From contig JAUXFK010000175.1 of assembly GCA_030623035.1 (NCBI GenBank), positions 1-6,070 of the forward strand: DNA of 6,070 nt, read 5' to 3'. The position numbers and the translations under genes were made by a program. Every line of letters begins with the position of its first letter. Position 1 is the stretch's first letter. The DNA is from Deltaproteobacteria bacterium (GTDB lineage Bacteria; Desulfobacterota; UBA8473). Below are positions 1 to 5,887 of this stretch, piece after piece. The notes beneath the pieces are model-generated. The model searched no databases. It was not told the DNA's origin and saw nothing but the letters and a program-made list of their open reading frames with translations.

Positions 1-14
1 AAAATACCATTTCC

Positions 15-94
15 CGTCATTCCGGCAAAAGCCGGAATCCAGTGTTTTCAAGCAGTTGCGGACCATCTGGACTCCGGTTTTCACCGGAGTGACG
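15..94. repeat. Nested palindromic intergenic repeat (REP/MITE-like)
   Basis: Two 28-base arms (15-42 and 67-94) are inverted copies of each other, matching at 23 of 28 positions, separated by a 24-base spacer. Each arm is also a hairpin: TTCCGGC, loop AAAA, GCCGGAA at 20-37, and ACTCCGGT, loop TTTC, ACCGGAGT at 71-90. Four of the five differences between arms form two compensatory base-pair swaps inside these hairpins and the fifth is in the loop. The core resembles dispersed palindromic repeats I know from Desulfobacterota and some other genomes; copy number here cannot be judged from one window. No transposase is linked to it, so it would be non-autonomous or structural. The palindrome is certain; its class is inferred. 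Confidence 0.85.
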
Positions 95-220
95 ACTTTT
101 TACGAATTCATCAGATTTTAATCCTCGAAATATGTCAATATATTCCTGCGGTTAAAACCTTCGCCTTCCTTGATCTTGAACAAAATTGCTCATTTCTGGA
201 TGGACACTAGATAATAAAGG

Positions 221-243
221 AAAACCCCATAAAAGGGGTTTTT
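221..243 (+). terminator. Rho-independent terminator upstream of the HAD gene
   Basis: A perfect 8-base-pair stem, AAAACCCC (221-228) with GGGGTTTT (235-242), encloses the loop ATAAAA and runs into TTTTTCTTT (239-247). It lies 26 bases before the ATG at 270, so it most likely ends transcription from beyond the left edge. If transcription instead starts just upstream, it would act as an attenuator. The A-rich 5' side would also give a weaker T-run on the other strand. Confidence 0.7.
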
Positions 244-269
244 CTTTGATTGAAAGATGGGACGATTCC

Positions 270-905
270 ATGAGAAGTATCATCTTTGATCTCGATAATA
301 CGATATATCCGAGGGATGTAGGGCTGTTTTGTTTGGTGGATAAGAGAATCAATGAGTATATGCTAATAAAGTTGGGTTTGGATTTTGATGCAATTGAAGC
401 CCTTCGATTGAAGTATATGGATGAATATGGAACGACCCTGGGGGGGCTGATGATTCATCACAATATCGATCCTGATGATTATTTAAGCTTTGTCCATGAT
501 ATCTGTATCGAAGATATATTGTCAACGAATCTTGAATTGCGCTATCTATTTGAACAGATCTTGATAGATAAGGTTATTTTTACCAATGGTTCTTGTGGTC
601 ATGCAAAAAGGGTTCTTAATGCCCTGGGAGTGATCCGTTATTTCTCACGGATATTTGATATTAGATTTATGAATTATATAGCTAAACCGAATATTTTATC
701 CTATCAAAGGTTGTTGGATGCTTTAGGAGTTGATGGTAGGGAGTGTTTAATCGTGGAAGATTTAGCTAAAAACCTTTCCCCGGCTAAGGAATTGGGGATG
801 ACAACGGTTCTAATTGGAGATGAGGAGTGCAAAGATGTAGATTTTTTAATTGATGATATATTTGGAATAGATAAAGTACTTAAAGAGATAGTACCTAACG
901 AATAG
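270..905 (+). CDS. HAD-superfamily hydrolase, pyrimidine 5'-nucleotidase type
   Basis: A 211-residue soluble, probably cytoplasmic phosphatase of the haloacid dehalogenase superfamily, closest in motif pattern to the pyrimidine 5'-nucleotidase group (yeast SDT1-like). Motif I is FDLDNT at residues 6-11, with D7 the expected nucleophile and D9 the acid/base, followed by the subgroup's YP. YGTTLGGL (53-60) in the helical cap is also typical. Motif II is FTNG (104-107), motif III is K139 in AKP, and motif IV is VED (162-164) followed by KNL. The family reaction is Mg-dependent removal of phosphate from nucleoside monophosphates or similar small phosphates; the true substrate cannot be read from sequence. 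The ATG at 270 was chosen because proteins of this group begin a few residues before motif I, and an earlier TTG start at 186 would run translation through the terminator hairpin. The ribosome site is weak (GGGA, 259-262). The next gene starts 8 bases after the stop, suggesting co-transcription. Confidence 0.85.
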   Translation: MRSIIFDLDNTIYPRDVGLFCLVDKRINEYMLIKLGLDFDAIEALRLKYMDEYGTTLGGLMIHHNIDPDDYLSFVHDICIEDILSTNLELRYLFEQILIDKVIFTNGSCGHAKRVLNALGVIRYFSRIFDIRFMNYIAKPNILSYQRLLDALGVDGRECLIVEDLAKNLSPAKELGMTTVLIGDEECKDVDFLIDDIFGIDKVLKEIVPNE

Positions 906-913
906 ATGTGTTT

Positions 914-1705
914 ATGAAAAGAGCTGTAATAACATTTATTACAGATTTTGGGACCAAGGATGGTTATGCCGGGGTTATGAAAGGTGTGATTTTAAAGATA
1001 AACCCCGAGGTAAGATTTGTTGATATTTCTCATGAAATCTCACCACAGGATATTCTTGAGGCAGGTCTAGTATTAAAGAATTCATACAATTATTTCCCAG
1101 ATCGATCTATACATTTGGTGGTGGTTGATCCAGGAGTAGGGAGCAAGAGGCGGGCAGTTGCAATCGAGGGAGAGAACCATTTCTTTATTGGCCCGGATAA
1201 CGGTGTTTTCACTTTCATATATGGGGTTGATAGGATAAGACGGGTTGTTGAGTTAGAGAATAATAGATACTTTCTGTCAAATATAAGCAATACTTTCCAC
1301 GGCAGGGATATTTTTGCGCCAGTGGCTGCACATCTTTCTTTAGGGACCCCCTTAGAAAATTTTGGATCTATATGCAAAGATTTTATTAAGGTTGATCTGC
1401 CCGAGCCGGAGATAGAAGAAGGGATAATAAACGGTATTATAATTCATATGGATCGGTTCGGGAATCTTATATCTAATATACATGAGGCGCTGTTTACAGA
1501 ATCGATTGGAAGCGGTACGTATAGGATATTGATCGGTGATCAGATGATTGAGGAGGTTCAGGATTCATATTCTGGGGTAAAAGAGGGAGAGATTTTGGCT
1601 ATATTTGGAAGCTCTGGTTATCTGGAGATATCAAAAAGAGACCAAAACGCTAAAAAGATGCTGGGATTGGATAAAGGCAGTGAGATAAAGGTACTGTTTA
1701 GATGA
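914..1705 (+). CDS. S-adenosyl-L-methionine hydrolase (adenosine-forming), DUF62 family
   Basis: A 263-residue protein of the SAM hydroxide adenosyltransferase family, related in fold to fluorinase and chlorinase. Family members hydrolyse S-adenosylmethionine to adenosine and methionine using an activated water. Visible signatures are TDFG (10-13), VDPGVGS (71-77), IGPDNGVF (92-99), FHGRDIFAP (128-136), DRFGNLISN (180-188) and FGSSGYLEIS (231-240). D72, R79 and H129 fit the Asp-Arg-His triad of the hydrolases, which separates them from halogenases. Length is normal and no signal peptide is seen. I start at ATG 914, which gives the usual MKR...TDFG opening; a GTG at 908 would add two residues. 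Neither start has a convincing Shine-Dalgarno site, so translation may be coupled to the preceding HAD gene, whose stop ends at 905. The physiological role of the family remains unclear; SAM control or salvage is plausible. Confidence 0.93.
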   Translation: MKRAVITFITDFGTKDGYAGVMKGVILKINPEVRFVDISHEISPQDILEAGLVLKNSYNYFPDRSIHLVVVDPGVGSKRRAVAIEGENHFFIGPDNGVFTFIYGVDRIRRVVELENNRYFLSNISNTFHGRDIFAPVAAHLSLGTPLENFGSICKDFIKVDLPEPEIEEGIINGIIIHMDRFGNLISNIHEALFTESIGSGTYRILIGDQMIEEVQDSYSGVKEGEILAIFGSSGYLEISKRDQNAKKMLGLDKGSEIKVLFR

Positions 1706-1751
1706 ACTTTCCATTTCTCTTCAAATTCATGTTCAGGAGGTAACTATCAGA

Positions 1752-2963
1752 ATGCAAAAGCCATTAGAAGGTATACGAGTCTTGGAATGGGGTATCTTTC
1801 ACGCTGGTCCAGGAGGCCCAGCCATACTGTCTGATATGGGAGCTGATGTAATAAAGATTGAAAAACCAGGAACAGGAGATCCAATACGACAGGTCTCCCA
1901 ATACAAAAACATTGACTTTAACCTTGGTGCAAGCAGTAATATGTTCTTTCAAGCTGCAAACCGCGGGAAAAAGAGTGTGACTATCGATCTGGCTCGTAGT
2001 GAGGGGAGGCAACTCGCTTATGACCTGGTAGAAAAGTCCGATGTCTTCTTTACCAATATACGTTCAAGCACTGTCGAAAGAATGAAGATGGATTATCCGA
2101 CTTTATCAGAGATTAATCCTTCTTTGATCTATGCTACTGTAACAAGCTATGGATCCCAGGGGCCTGATGCGGACCAGGGCGGATTTGATTTTCAGGGGCA
2201 AGGGAGAGCGGGTTTGATGTATAGCCTGGGTGAGCCGAATATGTCTCCGGGATTGGCTCAGTTCGGAATTGCAGATCAGACAACCGCAATCATGGCGAGT
2301 TACCAGGTTGTTATCGCCCTGTTGATGCGGGAACGCTTTGGTATCGGCCAAAAAGTTGAAGTATCTCTCCTTGGTGCAGTCTCTTACATTATGTATATGA
2401 ACAACCTGACAGCCTTGCTTGCCGGCAGAGATGTACCAAGACATGAACAGGCCAGTGCCGACCCACTGCGCAATTATTACTGTTGTAAAGATGCGAAGTG
2501 GCTCGTACTAACGGATCACCCCAAATCTGAAAACTGGTCAGTAATATGCGAATTAATCGGCCATACTGAACTGATACATAATCCGGATTTTAAAGACAGG
2601 GAAAGTCGGATGCAAAACTCTAAAGAACTGGTAGCTATCTTTAATAAGGCCTTCTTAACCAGGACAAGAGACGAATGGCTGGATTTATTTAAAGAGAAGA
2701 ATCTTATTATATGTCAGGTAAACACTTCTATGGAAGCCGTTAAGGACATCCAGATGAAAGAAAATGGCTACATCGTTGATTTCGACCATCCAGAGATGGG
2801 CAAGATAAGCATTCCTGGTTTCCCTATCCAATTCAGCCGGGCTGAAATCAACAACAATCTTGTCGCACCCAAACTCGGTGAGCATACATTTAGCGTACTG
2901 AAGGGGGTTAACAGTTACAGTGACGAGTACCTGGAGAAATTGAGAAAGGATAAAATAATATAA
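1752..2963 (+). CDS. CaiB/BaiF family III acyl-CoA transferase
   Basis: A full-length (403 residues) family III CoA-transferase, a cytoplasmic enzyme that moves CoA between carboxylic acids through an aspartyl-CoA thioester. The opening PLEGIRVLEWG (4-14), then GADVIKIEKPGTGDPIR (30-46), RGKKSVTIDL (71-80), TSYGSQGP (131-138) and GIGQKVEVSLL (197-207) are standard. D175 in the IADQTTA stretch occupies the place of the catalytic Asp169 of formyl-CoA transferase. C-terminal LGEHT (385-389) is also typical. A strong AGGAGG at 1735-1740, 11 bases before the ATG, fixes the start. The mutase-like relic begins 37 bases downstream, so the original role was probably to load CoA onto, or remove it from, a mutase substrate. 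The gene shows no damage although the next two genes are wrecked. Donor and acceptor acids cannot be told from sequence. Confidence 0.92.
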   Translation: MQKPLEGIRVLEWGIFHAGPGGPAILSDMGADVIKIEKPGTGDPIRQVSQYKNIDFNLGASSNMFFQAANRGKKSVTIDLARSEGRQLAYDLVEKSDVFFTNIRSSTVERMKMDYPTLSEINPSLIYATVTSYGSQGPDADQGGFDFQGQGRAGLMYSLGEPNMSPGLAQFGIADQTTAIMASYQVVIALLMRERFGIGQKVEVSLLGAVSYIMYMNNLTALLAGRDVPRHEQASADPLRNYYCCKDAKWLVLTDHPKSENWSVICELIGHTELIHNPDFKDRESRMQNSKELVAIFNKAFLTRTRDEWLDLFKEKNLIICQVNTSMEAVKDIQMKENGYIVDFDHPEMGKISIPGFPIQFSRAEINNNLVAPKLGEHTFSVLKGVNSYSDEYLEKLRKDKII

Positions 2964-3000
2964 TAACAGGAATTTTCTTGTAATGTGAAAGGAAAAGATC

Positions 3001-3895
3001 ATGTACAAAGAAGATTTTTTGAATGAAACAGAAAATATGAAGAGGAGTTTAACAGGATATTAGATAAGATTCCAAATAGCAAGAAACATTACATCACGGA
3101 TTTTGGAATCAAAGTGAAACCTCTTTATACCCCATCGGATATCGCCGGGATTGATCTTGGAAAAGATATACCATACCCTGAGCAATATCCATACACCAGA
3201 GGTATATTTCCAGCAGGATACCTGTCTCGACCGGGTAACCCCTTCAATATGAGACAGGTTACCGGCATAGGAACTGCTGAAGAGACAAACAAGAGGAGAA
3301 ATATCTATTCTCTTTGGGGGCCAGAGCTGTTGCTGTAGTTGGGGCACCACACGGATGGGGTCCTGACGTTGATGATGAGATGACACCGGGTTTCGCTGGC
3401 AAAGATAGTCTTGCAGCAGATACGCTAGCGGATATGGAAACTCTCTTTGACGGAATCGACCTTCGAGATATATCCGTTCATCTAATCAGCGGAAGTACAA
3501 CAACCCTGGCTATGTATATAGCCATAGCAGAAAAGAAAGGTATAGCCCCCCGCGAACTTAGGGGAAGCATGTCCAATAGTCTGAGACCTGACAGGGACTG
3601 CATCGAGATCATCGAATATTACCATAAGAACATGCCTCTATTCCATTCTGGCTACATCGATGTCCGAAATGTAAGGGAAGCAGGCTGTACCGCTGTTCAA
3701 GAGATAGCGTTTGGCTGTGCTATGGGTATGGCTGCGGTTGAAGCTGTAGCACCCAAAGGGATAGGCGTCGATGAAATCGCTCCGAGGATATCATGGTTTG
3801 TTAACTCTGGCTCTGAGTTCTTTGAAGAGGTAGCCAAATTTCGTGCCATGAGAATGGTAAAGAGTATCATTCGAAAACATCCTAAAATGACTTGA
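3001..3895 (+). pseudogene. Methylmalonyl-CoA mutase-like large subunit, N-terminal half, two frameshifts and truncated
   Basis: Relic of a coenzyme-B12-dependent acyl-CoA mutase of the methylmalonyl-CoA mutase superfamily. It opens with ATG 3001 behind AAAGGA (2988-2993), giving MYKEDFLNETE, and hits TAG at 3061 if read straight. The reading continues in a second frame from TAT at 3036 (through ITDFG, PLYTPSDIAGID, YPYTRGIFPAGY, MRQVTGIGTAEETNKR) to TAG 3336. From about 3302 a third frame carries YLFSLGARAVAVV, ADTLADMETLFDGIDL, LAMYIAIAEKKGI, REAGCTAVQEIAF, DEIAPRISWFVNSGSEFFEEVAKFRA and ends at TGA 3893. These match the TIM-barrel half in order. About 295 codons remain of the usual 540 or more, and homology stops near 3880, where CoA-transferase sequence begins. 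Expected pocket residues are altered: Val at the Tyr89 place and Asn at the His244 place (Propionibacterium numbering). The product would be inactive. Whether the ancestor used methylmalonyl-CoA or another acyl-CoA is unknown. Confidence 0.85.
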
Positions 3896-4147
3896 TCGGG
3901 CAGATCGCATCTGAGAGTCTGGGTACCCGCTTGATGGCCAGAGCAGGAGGACATCTTACCCTAGGGGCCAGTAGTTAGCATACAGCGAAACTGCGCCGAC
4001 CATGTAGTCACTGAATACGGAATTGCCCGGCTCAAGGGAAGGCCGATAAGGAAGAGGGTTGGGGAACTCATCGCCATTGCCCACCCTGATTTTCTGTCAG
4101 AACTGAGGAGGGAGGCTAAAAGCTTTACTGGCCCTAAGAGGTGGTAA
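3889..4147 (+). pseudogene. Acetyl-CoA hydrolase/4-hydroxybutyrate-type CoA-transferase, C-terminal relic with internal deletion
   Basis: Only C-terminal pieces of a family I-like CoA-transferase remain and no start codon exists. The first piece (3889-3975) reads NDLIGQIASESLGTR then AGGHLTLGA, matching the family's DL-GQ-SES-G-R...GGQ-DF--GA region, and ends at TAG 3976. The second piece, one frame over (3965-4147), reads GPVVSIQRNCADHVVTEYGI, then ARLKGRPIRKR and AIAHPDF to TAA 4145; VVTEYG and AHPDF are hallmarks of the family's C-terminal domain. The glycine-rich and PST-containing stretch expected between the pieces is missing, so a deletion as well as a frame change lies near 3964-3976. 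The N-terminal two thirds are gone, replaced by the mutase relic in a different frame. An intact enzyme would exchange CoA between acids. Too little remains for any activity. Confidence 0.8.
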
Positions 4148-4174
4148 TAGTCGCAATTATTAGGAGAAGAGATA

Positions 4175-4408
4175 ATGAAACGTTGGCCAATACCAGATTT
4201 GAAGAAATCGGACAGATATCATGGTGTATATTATGATAGTGAACTGCCAGAATCCAAGATATGGGTTGCACGGATAAACAGGAGTTGTGCCCGCTTCAAT
4301 CATGTGGGGAATTTCGAGACAGAATTGGAAGCAGCCAAGGCCTACAATGATTATATTAAAAGACATAGCCTTGATGTGCCATTGAATGACCTTGAGAGTC
4401 AAGACTAG
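4175..4408 (+). CDS. Stand-alone AP2/ERF-type DNA-binding domain protein
   Basis: A 77-residue protein made almost entirely of one AP2 domain (about residues 14-72). The pattern fits three strands and a helix: YHGVYYD (15-21), KIWVARINR (28-36) and ARFNHVGNF (39-47), then TELEAAKAYNDYIKRH (49-64) and a closing LDVPLND. HVGNFETELEAAKAYN is the most diagnostic part, equivalent to the LG-F-T-EEAA-AYN consensus. In bacteria and phages this domain is best known fused to HNH homing endonucleases or integrase-like proteins; here no nuclease or second domain is attached. It likely binds DNA, target unknown. The ATG is backed by AGGAG at 4162-4166, eight bases away. The gene begins 27 bases after the end of the CoA-transferase relic and reads intact beside two decayed genes. 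It could be a small regulator or a leftover of a mobile element; the domain assignment is firm, the role is not. Confidence 0.8.
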   Translation: MKRWPIPDLKKSDRYHGVYYDSELPESKIWVARINRSCARFNHVGNFETELEAAKAYNDYIKRHSLDVPLNDLESQD

Positions 4409-4666
4409 CGACAATAGAAGGACAAGTCAGATTTATTGACAAGGAATGTTTTGGTTACCCCTTAAAAGCCTAATAATGGACTATGCCTCAGGGCATTTTT
4501 AAAGAAAAGGCGATTCAAATGATAGAATAATTACTGAATTGCAAAAGGACGTCCCTCAATCCACCTTAAAGCTCACTAAGATGTTCAAACAGTTGCACGG
4601 GTTAAAATTAGACCACCGCCTTAGCAACTAAAATTTCGAAAAGCTAAACTGTTACATTAAATCCAA
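4409..4666. other. Intergenic stretch between convergent genes, with possible coding scraps
   Basis: No convincing gene is present. A weak hairpin terminator lies at 4483-4500. Two short + strand readings could be remnants of one broken gene: ATG 4483 gives MPQGIFKEKAIQMIE then TAA (4528), and a second frame from about 4503 to TAA 4629 includes IITELQKDVPQSTLK and KMFKQLHGLKLDHRL. The first piece faintly recalls the start of small transposase helix-turn-helix subunits, but I cannot assign it. At the right end an AT-rich inverted repeat, ACATTAA (4654-4660) with TTAATGT (4667-4673), overlaps the glycosyltransferase stop codon and might help end that transcript, though no T-run follows on the - strand. 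Confidence 0.4.
4483..4500 (+). terminator. Weak Rho-independent terminator after the AP2 gene
   Basis: The stem ATGCC (4483-4487) pairs with GGCAT (4492-4496) around the loop TCAG and continues into TTTTT (4496-4500). The stem has only five pairs, so strength is doubtful. The position, about 75 bases past the AP2 stop and facing a convergent gene, is where a terminator is expected. Confidence 0.35.
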
Positions 4667-5824
4667 TTAATGTGATTCTATTACATCTTTGTAAAACTCT
4701 AGATATTTTTCTGATGTGTTTCCCCAAGTAAAAGATTGAGCCCTTTTTATTCCTTTTTGTGTCATTTCATCTCGAAGGTTTTTATCTTGTAATAAAGTAT
4801 ATATAGCATCTGTCATTTCTTCAATACTATATGGATTAACCAGAGAAGCGGCATCAGATGCGACCTCAGGCATTGCTGTGATATTTGATGTAATAACAGG
4901 CAAACCAAGCTTCATCGCTTCTAATACAGGGATGCCAAATCCTTCATAAAGAGAGGGATATATTAGAAGCTCCGCCATACGGAAAAGAGAATCCAACTCA
5001 TTCTCTGAAGTAAAATCTGTAAAAACGATTCTTTTCTCCATTTTGGTTTCTTGTATGGCAGCATCACAAATACTTTTCATTTTTTCCTGATAAGGTGCAC
5101 CGGAAATAGCACCGGTTATTAACAATTTTCCAGAATAGCCGCGTAATTGTACCAATCTTGAAAAAGCATGAATTAACCGAACAATATTTTTCCTCTCATG
5201 TATCCCACCCACATTTATAATAAAGGTATCATCTATTTCATATCGGATTTTGAGTTCTTGTTCCAAAGACTTATCTGCGGGATTAGGCTCACGTAATCCA
5301 TTGGCGATAACCCGTATTTTATCAATTGGAATGCCAACTTTTTTGGCAATATCCTGCTTTGAAAATTCTGACACGGTAGCAATCATATCGTTTAGACGGC
5401 AAGCCATTCTGATACCCGGTTTGTACAGAAATTTGTTTCTGAAGAATCCCATTGCTTCTCTGAATGTAAATGGGATGACATCATGGACGGTTAGCAATGA
5501 TGGAACTTTGCTAAAGAATGGGAAACTCCAATTATAGAAAAAATGGATAATATCAGCGTCCTCAGACTTAGCAATATCCTGAATATTCGTCACGTCTAGT
5601 TTCACGTTTTTCAGAGACATGGAATGGGTAGTCACATCTAGAGGAATTATTTTCAGATTATGATTTTCAGAAAAAATGTCGTTAACACTTTCTAATCTAC
5701 TCTTTTTGCAAAGAATAATAATATGATGACCAATACCCTCTATATATTTTGCGATATGAATTACACCTTGTTCAACACCCCCGATAACACCATCGTATTT
5801 TCTAAAATCAAAAACTATTTTCAT
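4667..5824 (-). CDS. Glycosyltransferase family 4 (GT-B fold)
   Basis: A complete 385-residue retaining glycosyltransferase of the GT4 type, which transfers a sugar from a nucleotide-sugar donor to a growing glycan at the cytoplasmic face of the membrane. The N-terminal acceptor domain has the glycine-rich loop GGVEQ (15-19) and TVHDVIPF (112-119), both common in GT4 enzymes of the mannosyl/rhamnosyl type. The C-terminal donor domain has VGGIHERKN (205-213) and the E-x7-E pair E294 and E302 in YEGFGIPVLE, followed by GLPVITSN (317-324). No membrane span or signal peptide is apparent. The start at 5824 gives the standard KIVFDFR first strand; AAGG about ten bases upstream is a modest ribosome site. 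It converges on the AP2 gene and lies 63 bases downstream of another - strand reading frame, as in O-antigen or capsule clusters. Sugar and linkage cannot be told from sequence. Confidence 0.92.
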   Translation of the reverse strand: MKIVFDFRKYDGVIGGVEQGVIHIAKYIEGIGHHIIILCKKSRLESVNDIFSENHNLKIIPLDVTTHSMSLKNVKLDVTNIQDIAKSEDADIIHFFYNWSFPFFSKVPSLLTVHDVIPFTFREAMGFFRNKFLYKPGIRMACRLNDMIATVSEFSKQDIAKKVGIPIDKIRVIANGLREPNPADKSLEQELKIRYEIDDTFIINVGGIHERKNIVRLIHAFSRLVQLRGYSGKLLITGAISGAPYQEKMKSICDAAIQETKMEKRIVFTDFTSENELDSLFRMAELLIYPSLYEGFGIPVLEAMKLGLPVITSNITAMPEVASDAASLVNPYSIEEMTDAIYTLLQDKNLRDEMTQKGIKRAQSFTWGNTSEKYLEFYKDVIESH

Positions 5825-5834
5825 ACTTTATGCC

Positions 5835-5869
5835 TTAACTATCAAAAACTTTGATGATTATAAAGTTAA
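5835..5869 (-). promoter_or_regulatory. Possible -10 box and inverted repeat before the glycosyltransferase
   Basis: On the - strand a perfect TATAAT (5862-5857) sits about 33 bases before the glycosyltransferase ATG, at a plausible distance for a short leader. No acceptable -35 box is found 15 to 18 bases further up. The hexamer lies between the arms of an inverted repeat, TTAACT (5835-5840) and AGTTAA (5864-5869). In AT-rich DNA both could occur by chance. Confidence 0.2.
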
Positions 5870-5887
5870 CTCTAAAGAATAAACTCC

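Noticed and set aside
186..269. An upstream TTG start adding 28 residues to the HAD phosphatase
   Set aside because: The added stretch would encode the terminator hairpin, and the family begins just before the DLDNT motif, as the ATG at 270 does.
908..913. GTG start for the SAM hydrolase
   Set aside because: It adds only two residues and has no better ribosome site; ATG 914 gives the usual family N-terminus. The choice remains uncertain.
1090..1377. - strand ORF inside the SAM hydrolase gene
   Set aside because: It lies wholly within a gene with strong family motifs and shows no motif or start signal of its own.
2106..2444. - strand ORF inside the CaiB-type gene
   Set aside because: It is antisense to a well-supported coding sequence and has no recognisable domain.
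3114..3338. A separate 74-residue gene starting at GTG 3114
   Set aside because: The frame is open and family-like well before 3114 and continues in another frame after 3302, so it is the middle segment of the broken mutase.
3314..3895. A separate 193-residue gene starting at TTG 3314
   Set aside because: It is the third segment of the mutase relic; mutase-like sequence begins before 3314 and there is no ribosome site at that codon.
3943..3966. AGGHLTL as a scrap of the mutase B12-binding domain, which contains a similar SLAGGHLTL
   Set aside because: The residues just before it, GQIASESLGTR, match the CoA-transferase family at the point where GGQ-DF is expected, so one CoA-transferase reading explains the whole stretch. 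A chimeric origin is not fully excluded.
4160..4414. A - strand ORF of 84 residues opposite the AP2 gene
   Set aside because: The + strand frame has a recognisable AP2 domain and a good ribosome site; the opposite frame shows no family features.
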